Part shown: positions 23,742 through 31,117 of the stretch, in pieces
Position numbering within the stretch: position 1 is the first letter of the stretch
Layout: each line of letters starts with the position of its first letter
Source: Candidatus Borrarchaeum weybense
Lineage (GTDB): Archaea > Asgardarchaeota > Sifarchaeia > Borrarchaeales > Borrarchaeaceae
NCBI GenBank assembly: GCA_019057385.1
Contig: JAHQJS010000002.1
Coordinates: 1-37,101 of the forward strand
Direction of reading: 5' to 3'
DNA: 37,101 nucleotides
Made by a program: the position numbers and the translations under genes
The notes under the pieces: generated by a model
Databases searched by the model: none
What the model was told of the DNA's origin: nothing
The model's input: only the letters and a program-made list of their open reading frames with translations

Positions 23742-23866
23742 TACTGATCACCGATAAACGAGGCGTTCTCCTAGAAAACTTATAAATATTAAATTTGTCA
23801 ATATCTGCTTGAATTATCTAAGACGAATAAAGTGAACTTATAAGTATGCATGATGAGAATAAGAGA

Positions 23867-23874
23867 TATAAATT
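23867..23874 (+). promoter_or_regulatory. TATA box of larA
   Basis: TATAAATT with purines before it (AAGAGA) predicts a transcript start near 23895, about 50 nt before ATG 23947 and 13 nt before the alternative ATG 23908. Confidence 0.45.
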
Positions 23875-23946
23875 GAATCCCTATATGCTTCTATTATACT
23901 ATCCCGCATGAGCACAATTTTCCAACAGAACTGGAGTCGCTGTAAA

Positions 23947-25236
23947 ATGTCTGAATATATAACGCTTCCATTTGGTTCCAACGAAACGGTAACAGTAGAA
24001 GTACCAAAGAAAAATATCATATTCCATTTGACACCTAATGAAGTTCCAGGCGTCAATGATGGAATTGCGGAAATTAAGAGAGCTATATACAACCCAATTG
24101 GGGCACCTCGATTAGACAATATTGTGAAAAAGGGCAAAAAGATCACAATATTAGCTAACGATTACACACGGATGGAATGCCCTGATCGAGAATTTCTTCT
24201 CGTTCTCCATGAAGAATTCAAGAAACTTGGAGTAAATGGTGAAGACGTGACAGTAATCAATGCGTTGGGATCTCATGAACCACATAAGAAAAAAATGCTT
24301 CAAAAATACGGAAAAGACCTCTTTGAGACATTCAATATAGTAGATCACTCGGTTGCAGAAGAAGATTTAGTTGACTTAGGAAAAACACCCAGCGGTACTC
24401 CCATCAGTATAAACAAGATTGTAATGAATTCAGACGTTAAAATAGGACTTGGTAATATCATACCCCACTTCATTCCTGGTTTTGGGGCAGGATCGAAAAT
24501 CATACAGCCTGGCGTTATGGGAGACGACTCTACTGCTGCAACCCATACGTTAGCCGTACAACATGATGTTCACCATGGTTCTGTCTATGGCGAGGCTGAA
24601 AATCCTATTCGTGCCGAAATGGACAGTATGGCTAAAAAAGTAGGCCTAAATTTCATCATAAATTCTGTGCTTAACCATGAAACTGAAATAGTAGGTGTTT
24701 TTGCAGGAGATGCGGTAAAGGCTCATCGAGCAGGTATTGACGCCGTAAAGAAGGTGTTCTTTGGAAAAATTCCGGAGAAAGCTGATATTGTTATTGCAAG
24801 TGCACATCCTGCAGATTATGACTTATGGCAAGGAACTAAAGGAATGTACGGCGCCACTTTTGCGGCAAAAAAGGGAGGAACTGCTATTGTCACTGCCCCA
24901 TGGCGCTCAGGAGTATCAAAAGTTCATCGTGACACTATGCTTGAGTTGGTTTGCGAAGATCCCGTATGTATACTTGCACGGGTAGAGGATGGCGAGTTTG
25001 ATGATAGTGAAGACATTATTGCGCCATCTCTTGCAGCCATGTGGAGTACATACAAAGAACGAGCACAGATAATTCTTGTAACAGATGGTGTTCCAGAAGC
25101 GGATATCGAAACATTGGGATTTGGTCATGCAAAAACTCTTGACGAGGCACTAGAACTTGCATTTAAACAACAAGGAAAAGATGCAAAAGTAGGAATCATC
25201 GAGTCAAGTGCTGATATTGTAGCAAAAGTCTTTTAG
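23947..25236 (+). CDS. larA: Nickel-pincer lactate racemase (LarA family)
   Basis: LarA interconverts L- and D-lactate with a nickel-pincer nucleotide cofactor. From ATG 23947 the key residues fall at positions known from the Lactiplantibacillus enzyme: NDYTR (D72, R75), ALGSH (H110), PHFIPGFGAGSK (H174 and the cofactor lysine K184), and THT (H200). The family signature GNIIPHFIPGFGAGSKIIQPG is nearly perfect. Length, 429 residues, is typical. The upstream ATG at 23908 would add 13 residues that do not fit the family; GGAG at 23931-23934 favours 23947. LarA relatives also act on other 2-hydroxyacids. The cofactor genes larB, larC and larE are not in the window. Together with the dehydrogenases at 3456-8616 it suggests lactate use. 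Confidence 0.9.
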   Translation: MSEYITLPFGSNETVTVEVPKKNIIFHLTPNEVPGVNDGIAEIKRAIYNPIGAPRLDNIVKKGKKITILANDYTRMECPDREFLLVLHEEFKKLGVNGEDVTVINALGSHEPHKKKMLQKYGKDLFETFNIVDHSVAEEDLVDLGKTPSGTPISINKIVMNSDVKIGLGNIIPHFIPGFGAGSKIIQPGVMGDDSTAATHTLAVQHDVHHGSVYGEAENPIRAEMDSMAKKVGLNFIINSVLNHETEIVGVFAGDAVKAHRAGIDAVKKVFFGKIPEKADIVIASAHPADYDLWQGTKGMYGATFAAKKGGTAIVTAPWRSGVSKVHRDTMLELVCEDPVCILARVEDGEFDDSEDIIAPSLAAMWSTYKERAQIILVTDGVPEADIETLGFGHAKTLDEALELAFKQQGKDAKVGIIESSADIVAKVF

Positions 25237-25305
25237 AATTATATAATCTCCTCTTTTTCCCTCAAATCTCTTAAACAAAAAAAGAAGGAATGTGTTAAGA
25301 AAAAA

Positions 25306-25740
25306 TTATTCGCTCTGTTCTAAGGCCGTCACTAATTTTACAATACCGTCGAGTATAGCCTCGGGCTTTGGTGGGCATCCAGGAATGTATGCTGAAACGG
25401 GCATTGCTTTATCAGCGCCGCCAAGGACATTGTAACCCTCTTCAAATACGCCACCGGATAATGCACATGCACCTACTGCTACGACGAATTTTGGATCGGG
25501 TGTCTGTTCGTAGATTCTTTTCATTCGATCTCGTGTTTGATTTGTGATGGGACCTGTAAAAACGATTACATCAGCATGTCTCGGACTGCCTTGCAGTAAA
25601 ACGCCGAATCTTTCAACATCCCACTTCGGAATAAGAACAGCTAATACTTCTATGTCACAACCATTGCATCCACCGGTGTTTAAATGAAGAATCCACGGTG
25701 ATCTTACGCGAGCCCATTTTACAATCTTCTTTAATACCAT
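25306..25740 (-). CDS. [NiFe]-hydrogenase small subunit (group 4, NuoB-like)
   Basis: The NuoB/HyfI/EchC-type subunit that carries the proximal [4Fe-4S] cluster next to the active site. The four ligands are visible: GGCNGCDIE (C25, C28), GACALSGG (C92) and IPGCPPKPEAI (C122). At 144 residues it has the minimal size found in membrane-bound hydrogenases and complex I. It is the last gene of an H-I-A-B run; GGAGG on the minus strand stands 8 nt ahead of the ATG, and the A-like gene ends 22 bp upstream. It should dock on the large subunit at 27877. Confidence 0.92.
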   Translation of the reverse strand: MVLKKIVKWARVRSPWILHLNTGGCNGCDIEVLAVLIPKWDVERFGVLLQGSPRHADVIVFTGPITNQTRDRMKRIYEQTPDPKFVVAVGACALSGGVFEEGYNVLGGADKAMPVSAYIPGCPPKPEAILDGIVKLVTALEQSE

Positions 25741-25762
25741 TTGTTTTTGCCTCCACTGTTTT

Positions 25763-26116
25763 CTATGCCCTTATCTTCCCCGGGAAGAGTACCATGATAG
25801 TAAACGCTATTATGAGAATGTAGGCTACTGGAAGAATAGCCGCTAAATTGCCAGCGATGAGACCTACATTGAAAGCGGCAGTCGCTAGTATAAATGCTAC
25901 AATGTCAAAAATGAGGAAGAATACTGCATATTCAAATATGTGTACAAAAAATTGTCCCTGTTCACAGGGCAAGTCTTCTCCGCACGCATATGGTTTGTTT
26001 CTGTCAACGCTATCGCGAGCTGCTGGTGCTATTGACCGCGAAAAAGCGACAATGATAAAGACTATGATGAGCGATATTATAAATAACACAGGAACTGAAA
26101 ACAATATATTCTGCAA
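25763..26116 (-). CDS. NuoA/NDH-3-like membrane subunit
   Basis: 117 residues with three hydrophobic helices. The loop between helices 1 and 2 has KPYACGEDLPCEQGQF, the YxCG motif of the NuoA/ND3 loop, and helix 2 has the FDI segment. In complex I this loop connects the quinone site with the membrane arm. Subunit A is normal for Nuo and Fpo complexes but usually absent from simple Ech or Mbh hydrogenases, so its presence beside a catalytic [NiFe] subunit is notable. The start is TTG 26116 with GGTGA 7 nt ahead. The membrane topology and motif make the call reasonably safe. Confidence 0.8.
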   Translation of the reverse strand: MQNILFSVPVLFIISLIIVFIIVAFSRSIAPAARDSVDRNKPYACGEDLPCEQGQFFVHIFEYAVFFLIFDIVAFILATAAFNVGLIAGNLAAILPVAYILIIAFTIMVLFPGKIRA

Positions 26117-26132
26117 TGCAACATCACCTTAT

Positions 26133-26489
26133 CTAACATATATCAATTATCAAATTGCTTTTTTCAAAACCTGCAAGCTCGTATTCTTCAGTCATTACAA
26201 CTGCATCGAACTTACACGATTCTTCACATTGTGCACAAAAGAGACAGAGTGCTAAGTCAAAGATAGGACGTTTACCAGTCTTTGTTACTTCTTTACTACA
26301 TTCGACCATTGTAATTGCTCCACTAGGGCAGTCACGTGCACAAAGACCGCAACCAGTGCATTTTTCAATGTCAAACTTTTGTTTGCCTCGAAAGCCTTTT
26401 GGCATAAACACTTGATCCTTTTCAAAAGGGTATAAGATTGTACATGCCTTTTTTGTAACATGACGAAGAACTTCTCCAGCCATTGCCAT
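26133..26489 (-). CDS. Ferredoxin-like 2x[4Fe-4S] subunit (NuoI/HycF-like)
   Basis: 118 residues carrying two [4Fe-4S] motifs, CTGCGLCARDCP (C44, C47, C50, C54) and CLFCAQCEESC (C82, C85, C88, C92), spaced as in the NuoI/EchF electron-transfer subunit. It passes electrons between an external donor, probably ferredoxin, and the small subunit cluster. No NADH- or F420-binding subunit is present in the window. ATG 26489 has GGTGA on the minus strand 7 nt ahead. It lies 23 bp after the H gene and is part of the same transcript. Confidence 0.92.
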   Translation of the reverse strand: MAMAGEVLRHVTKKACTILYPFEKDQVFMPKGFRGKQKFDIEKCTGCGLCARDCPSGAITMVECSKEVTKTGKRPIFDLALCLFCAQCEESCKFDAVVMTEEYELAGFEKSNLIIDIC

Positions 26490-26512
26490 TCTTTATTCAC
26501 CATCCTTTAACT

Positions 26513-27571
26513 TTAGAACCACAGATAAAGTGGCCCGATCAATAAAACTAGGAGCGCAGAGAGCAACGCAAGTGGCAAGAAAATGCGCCAACTGATGTTC
26601 ACCATCTGGTCGATTCTCACTCTTGCGAATATAGCTCTAATGAATGCAATCACCAGTACAAATACCACCGTTTTGATTATAAAGTATATCGTTTGAAGCA
26701 ATCCCACAATCCATGGAGTAATAACTCCTAGGGATCCTGCTGCTGGAATCGGGCCGCTAGGTCCGCCAAGGAATAACGCCGCAGCTAGGCCTGCGAGAAA
26801 TACCATCTCTAACTGTACGCTGAAGACGAACATTCCGTACTTTTTTCCAGAGAATTCTGTATACCAGCCTGCCACAATCTCGGTCTCGGCTTCTGGGATA
26901 TCAAAAGGCACCTTTTCTAACTCAGCGATTGAACATGCAATAAAAATTCCAAAAGCTATGGCTGCAGGTCCAAATATAGCCCAATGTGTAAATCCTAGAA
27001 GAAAGTCACCGGCAACGTACCCAGCTGATTGAACAGCTACGATTTCTGAGATTGTGAGTGATTGTGCCAATATTGCGGGTGTAATAGCGGCAACAAGAAT
27101 AGGTATTTCATACCCTAATAACTGAATTGCTGATCGTTCTGTTCCTACTAGACTGAAGCGATTTGTTGAGAACCATCCTGCCAGAAGCTTGATTATTACA
27201 AATGCTGTCATAAGAAAGAGAACAAAGATGAGGTCACCAGTAAAACTAGCTATACCACTGAATTGATAGATTGGTAAGAAGAAGAGCGAAGTAATTATTA
27301 CTGCCAACGCAAGGATCGGCGTCGCAGTAAACATCTTCCTATCAACGCCTTCTGGAACAATATCCTCTTTTGCCAAGAGTTTAATGAAATCTGCGAGGGG
27401 TTGAAGTATACCTCTCCAACCTGTATACAACGGTCCAATGCGGTTTTGTAATTTTGCGAAGAATTTCCTGTCAATCCATGCATATGTCAGACTGAGCGAT
27501 CCCAAGAAGAACAAGCCAGGAAAAATGAAGATTTGCACTAAACTTATGATGATTTCTACGATCGTTACCAC
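26513..27571 (-). CDS. NuoH/HycD-like membrane-anchor subunit
   Basis: The membrane subunit that anchors the peripheral arm and takes part in ion translocation. 352 residues with eight membrane helices. The hallmark loop CSIAELEKVPFDIPEAETEIV with GWYTEFSGKKYGMF (ELxxxPFDxPEAExELVxG...E) is complete. DRKFFAKLQNRIGPLYTG near the N-terminus is the conserved first loop. The GTG start at 27571 is supported by AGGAGGT on the minus strand 7 nt ahead. It begins an H-I-A-B gene run separated by 305 bp from the large subunit gene. Confidence 0.94.
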   Translation of the reverse strand: MVTIVEIIISLVQIFIFPGLFFLGSLSLTYAWIDRKFFAKLQNRIGPLYTGWRGILQPLADFIKLLAKEDIVPEGVDRKMFTATPILALAVIITSLFFLPIYQFSGIASFTGDLIFVLFLMTAFVIIKLLAGWFSTNRFSLVGTERSAIQLLGYEIPILVAAITPAILAQSLTISEIVAVQSAGYVAGDFLLGFTHWAIFGPAAIAFGIFIACSIAELEKVPFDIPEAETEIVAGWYTEFSGKKYGMFVFSVQLEMVFLAGLAAALFLGGPSGPIPAAGSLGVITPWIVGLLQTIYFIIKTVVFVLVIAFIRAIFARVRIDQMVNISWRIFLPLALLSALLVLLIGPLYLWF

Positions 27572-27876
27572 AGTTATACCTCCTGAGGCTTAGATTCATC
27601 ACTTAAAAAATGTCGTTGAATACGAACTATAATACTAAATTGTTTTGACAATAAGAGCGCATTACAATGTTCGACTTATTAAAAGTTTCCATCTTTTGCT
27701 CTAAAATTTGTGTAATTGATGTTCCGGAAAAGAATTATAATGAACGATCATTATAATTAAATCTAAAACCGTGTCATGTCAGTGGCATATTTTGTGAGTG
27801 ATCTACCAAAATTAAAAATTTTAGTCATAATGGAAAAATATCAAAAAAAATAAAAAATAATGAATTGTGTAAATTT
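27572..27876. other. Intergenic region between hydrogenase large-subunit and H genes
   Basis: These 305 bases hold no gene. They contain a perfect 11-bp inverted repeat (27733-27758) and TATA-like tracts (around 27678-27690 read on the minus strand), so the H-I-A-B genes probably have their own regulated promoter. Confidence 0.45.
27733..27758. promoter_or_regulatory. Perfect 11-bp inverted repeat, candidate operator
   Basis: AATTATAATGA (27733-27743), ACGA, TCATTATAATT (27748-27758). The 14 bases 27743-27756 are identical to 2941-2954 ahead of the Lrp-type gene. It lies about 160 bp ahead of the H subunit start. Confidence 0.5.
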
Positions 27877-29064
27877 CTAGATGACTTGAGACGGATTTAA
27901 TCGTAATTCAGTGAGTGTAGTGTTAATTCTGCGTTTACTATTTTTATCAACGAGTACGACACGATCAGTGCATGAGAAACAAGGATCTATGCCCGCCAAG
28001 ACAATTGGAATATCTGCAACGTATCCACCTTTTAACCTTTCACATACAGAGGGGATGTTTCCTAATGTTGGGGCTCTAACTTTCCAACGTTCGGGTTTGT
28101 CCGTTCCATTTGACTTGAGATAATGGATATCTTCGCCTCTTGGGGCCTCAACTCGAATCACTGTTTCACCTGGAGGTACCTTTCTCTTGGCTTTTGTACG
28201 GATTTCACCGCTAGGCATATTGTCGAGCATGTATCGGCACATCTTTATAGATTCGAAAACTTCTAAGACACGCACTATTACCTGCCCAAGTGTATCTCCA
28301 CCATCATAAGTAATTACTTTGAACGGTATTTCGGGGTAAGCTGCATGTGGATCGTCTTTTCTTACATCTATGGGTACCCCACAACATCGTGCGTTAGGAC
28401 CCACTGCACACAATTCAATCGCTTGTTCTTTTGTAATCTTTCCAACACCTGCTACTCTAGCGGCAATCGTTTTTTCCTTCAATACAACGTCTGTATAGTA
28501 TTTCAGTCGCTCTTCCATAGCGTCTAGGCCTTTATAAGCTCTTTCTTTAATTTCTGGTGTCATATCCCTACGAACGCCACCGATAGTGTTGATCGCATAG
28601 TTGACTCTATTGCCACTGATTTGTTCTAGCATATCCATGACATGTTCGCGATCTCTCCAAGTATAGTAGAACAGTGTATCGAAACCGATTTCATGAGCAG
28701 CAACACCGACCCAAAGCAAGTGGCTGTGGATTCTCTCAAGCTCAAACACGTACGTCCTGATCCAATTACCTCTATCTGGGATCTCTAAACCAAGCAATGT
28801 TTCCACTGCAATGCAGTAGGCGGTCGTATGAGAATGACTACAGATCCCGCAGATACGCTCAGCGAGATAGATGTTTTGGGTATAATTCCTAGACTCTCCT
28901 AGTTTCTCAATGCCCCTATGAATATAACCAATCCTCGGTTTGACATCGACGACCCTTTCCCCGTCAACTTCAAACAGGAAATGCTCGGGTTCTTTCAATG
29001 CAGGATGCTGCGGACCGACGGGAATATGGAAGCGCTCGCCTTCGGTTGAATCTTTTTCTGTCAC
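27877..29064 (-). CDS. [NiFe]-hydrogenase large subunit, group 4 (NuoD-like fold)
   Basis: The catalytic subunit. It has the overall NuoD/HycE fold (GPQHPALKEPEHF, RIGYIHRGIEKL, GNRVNYAINTIGG) but, unlike NuoD and FpoD, keeps both NiFe-binding motifs: ERICGICSHSHT with C72 and C75, and IDPCFSCTDR with C362 and C365. This identifies an H2-evolving or H2-oxidising group 4 enzyme. Length, 395 residues, and a 27-residue tail after the second motif fit the family. The 30-kDa (NuoC-like) subunit is neither fused nor adjacent. The GTG start at 29064 has GGAGG on the minus strand 7 nt ahead. The next gene of the complex (H) lies 305 bp downstream. Confidence 0.93.
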   Translation of the reverse strand: MTEKDSTEGERFHIPVGPQHPALKEPEHFLFEVDGERVVDVKPRIGYIHRGIEKLGESRNYTQNIYLAERICGICSHSHTTAYCIAVETLLGLEIPDRGNWIRTYVFELERIHSHLLWVGVAAHEIGFDTLFYYTWRDREHVMDMLEQISGNRVNYAINTIGGVRRDMTPEIKERAYKGLDAMEERLKYYTDVVLKEKTIAARVAGVGKITKEQAIELCAVGPNARCCGVPIDVRKDDPHAAYPEIPFKVITYDGGDTLGQVIVRVLEVFESIKMCRYMLDNMPSGEIRTKAKRKVPPGETVIRVEAPRGEDIHYLKSNGTDKPERWKVRAPTLGNIPSVCERLKGGYVADIPIVLAGIDPCFSCTDRVVLVDKNSKRRINTTLTELRLNPSQVI

Positions 29065-29213
29065 ATAAATTCCTCCAAAATTACCTTAAATCAAGAGATG
29101 AAAAACACAATTGTTATCCATAAGAAAAAGTAAATCTTTTAATACTTTCTATTTCTACACGAAGATATAACTCTTAGAACCAAACTGATTTTCTCGTTAT
29201 AAGGGAATGGCTT

Positions 29214-29450
29214 ATGTCAAGGGATCGTGATGAAAAAGACGCTGGCAGAGACTTTGCTAGAGGACTTATGATTGCTAGTGGTCTACCTGTGATGGTGATT
29301 CTGGGAGTCATCGTTGGATATTATATCGGACGAGACTATGGACCTATGTCTGCAGGATTAGGTGCACTTGCTGGTGGAATGCTAGGTTTAATTTGGACTG
29401 CAATTGAAGCAATACGTTGGAATCCTTCAGATAAAAAGAAAAAAAAATGA
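29214..29450 (+). CDS. Small two-helix membrane protein, AtpZ/AtpI-like
   Basis: 78 residues: a charged N-terminus (RDRDEKDAGRDFARG), two hydrophobic helices separated by GRDYGPMSAG, and a lysine-rich C-terminus. The layout and glycine pattern resemble AtpZ/AtpI-type accessory proteins of rotary ATPases, which help assemble the c-ring or transport Mg2+. Its place between an ATPase c-subunit gene and a hydrogenase gene fits, though it is on the opposite strand. AAGGGA precedes ATG 29214, and CTTTTAATACT near 29137-29147 may be its TATA box. Similarity is only at the level of pattern. Confidence 0.55.
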   Translation: MSRDRDEKDAGRDFARGLMIASGLPVMVILGVIVGYYIGRDYGPMSAGLGALAGGMLGLIWTAIEAIRWNPSDKKKKK

Positions 29451-29616
29451 GCGAACATTCTCATTTTAAATAAGAGCTAGGGATGATTTGCGCACATTTT
29501 TGTTGTCTTCAGTTCAGGCAAAAAAAGATTTTTTTTAAAAATGGGGATGGGGATGTGAATCACTAGACGAACTTCGAAGAAACTGAGATTATTCAATCGT
29601 CGTCTTGAGATCCACT

Positions 29617-29964
29617 TTAGATGTTACCAATCAACATTATAGCAATAACCAGACCGTAGATTGCGATAGCCTCGATGAACACAACGAAAATCATAGTACG
29701 ACCGAATACTTCTGGTTTTTCAACGATAGCACCAATAGCGGAAGCACTGACAATACCCATGCCTATACCTGCGCCACAACCAGCAACACCTATTGCTAGA
29801 CCAGCGCCAATCGCGTATCCAACTTCTTTTGGAGTACCGCCGGTAAGACCTGTGGTAGCCTCTTGCATTGGGACAACAGCTTGTGTAACTGTTACAAGTG
29901 TTAGGACTACAATCAGTGCAGCGAGTCCGAACAATGTCAATTGTAATGCTCTAAGTCTATTCAT
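29617..29964 (-). CDS. atpK: V/A-type ATP synthase subunit K (proteolipid c subunit)
   Basis: The ion-carrying rotor subunit. After an N-terminal hydrophobic segment (residues ~7-32) comes the c-subunit hairpin: helix 1 with GYAIGAGLAIGVAGCGAGIG, the loop EKPEVFG, and helix 2 with FIEAIAIYGLVIAIM, where E98 is the ion-binding carboxylate. The extra first helix is either a cleaved signal or a third helix, both known in archaea. I chose ATG 29964; the TTG at 29982 overlaps the ribosome site GGAGGT. It is the last gene of an I-C-K group. Whether H+ or Na+ is bound cannot be decided here. Confidence 0.92.
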   Translation of the reverse strand: MNRLRALQLTLFGLAALIVVLTLVTVTQAVVPMQEATTGLTGGTPKEVGYAIGAGLAIGVAGCGAGIGMGIVSASAIGAIVEKPEVFGRTMIFVVFIEAIAIYGLVIAIMLIGNI

Positions 29965-30023
29965 TTTTCCTTCAACCTCCAATTTTTCATTTAAATGGTA
30001 GGCGCTTGGTTTTGAATGCGCCT

Positions 30024-31082
30024 TTAATGATAATATATTAGCAGTTTTTGGATCTTGAGTGGATCAATCTCTTCTAATTTTCCAGTTAGAAGAGTTTTCA
30101 AATCATGTAACTCAAAAAATTTGAGTGTAAGAAAACTATAGATAATGCTTATCTGAAAAGGATAATCCGAAAGTTTCAGTTTGCATTTTCGCAAGTGCGC
30201 TTGCTGAAGATGCGCTTCTAAATCCATTAGAATATTTGGAACTATGCCTTTTTCACGGGTTTCTTCAAGGAGAGCCCCGTAATAAGGGGAATGGGAGAAA
30301 ATCTGAAGAGCATCCTCCATGCTTGTTGCATTTGCGGCACTTTTAAGTTCTTCGTTTATTCTGTAGGCCACAGGAAGATAAAAGTCTTCTGGGTTCAATC
30401 CTAAAGAAATAGCACGTAAAGCAATAATTATATTGTTAAAGTCAACGTCTTCTCCTATTAAGCCTTTAAGTAGGAACTTCTCACGTGCCCCAAATGTTTT
30501 CCCAGCCTTCCAATTATTAGTGATTTTCCATAGGTTCGTATAGACATTCCGATCAATCGTAGATTCCAGAATAAATATTTCGTTCGAAGTTTCATATCGA
30601 GGAAACGCAGCTTCCAAAGCCTCACGAAGTCCAATATCAGAAATTCTTGCTATTGCTTCTTTTACAGCACCAGTTTCAACCATATTCAAATAATAGGCAG
30701 TGCCAAGTTTCCCTACAGGCACTATATTTCTCAAGATGTCCTCTAAGGGGAGTTTTGCATGAAGTCCTCTCATAACACATTTTAAATTACTCGCGTCATA
30801 TTTTTTCAAAAAGGCATAAAAAAATTTGGCCTCCTCTCCCATAATGCCTCTGCTGATACTGGAATAAAGTTCAAAGAAATGTCTTCGTAAAGCTAACTCG
30901 ATAGTATCTGGGGTAAAGTCTAATCCCTCAAAGTATTTACCGTAATAAGTGGAAAGAAATATATTCTGGACTTCAGCTAGGGAAGTGGAGTCTAGAATAC
31001 GGTATGCTGTCTCTTTTGGAAGCATATATGAGAGTAATGCTCTGATCCTCGGATTAAGATAGAGATACACCCAGCTTGGCAT
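30024..31082 (-). CDS. atpC: V/A-type ATP synthase subunit C (AtpC, d-type)
   Basis: The socket subunit that links the central stalk to the rotor ring. The ~352-residue, all-helical protein shows the family traits: NPRIRALLSYMLPKE at the start, FFYAFLKKYDASNLKCVMRGL and, after the middle, FLLKGLIGEDVDFNNIIIALRAISLGL. These reflect its repeated three-domain structure. I place the start at ATG 31082, since GGTGA on the minus strand stands 7 nt ahead; a TTG at 31109 is also in frame. It is flanked by subunits I and K in the same direction. Confidence 0.9.
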   Translation of the reverse strand: MPSWVYLYLNPRIRALLSYMLPKETAYRILDSTSLAEVQNIFLSTYYGKYFEGLDFTPDTIELALRRHFFELYSSISRGIMGEEAKFFYAFLKKYDASNLKCVMRGLHAKLPLEDILRNIVPVGKLGTAYYLNMVETGAVKEAIARISDIGLREALEAAFPRYETSNEIFILESTIDRNVYTNLWKITNNWKAGKTFGAREKFLLKGLIGEDVDFNNIIIALRAISLGLNPEDFYLPVAYRINEELKSAANATSMEDALQIFSHSPYYGALLEETREKGIVPNILMDLEAHLQQAHLRKCKLKLSDYPFQISIIYSFLTLKFFELHDLKTLLTGKLEEIDPLKIQKLLIYYH

Positions 31083-31117
31083 GTTTATGTTCACCGTGTT
31101 TATTTTCAAATAATTTG

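Noticed and set aside
25306..29064. Annotation as NADH- or F420H2-dehydrogenase (Nuo/Fpo)
   Set aside because: The large subunit has all four NiFe-ligand cysteines, and no NuoE/F/G or FpoF-type input subunit is visible, so a group 4 hydrogenase is the better reading.
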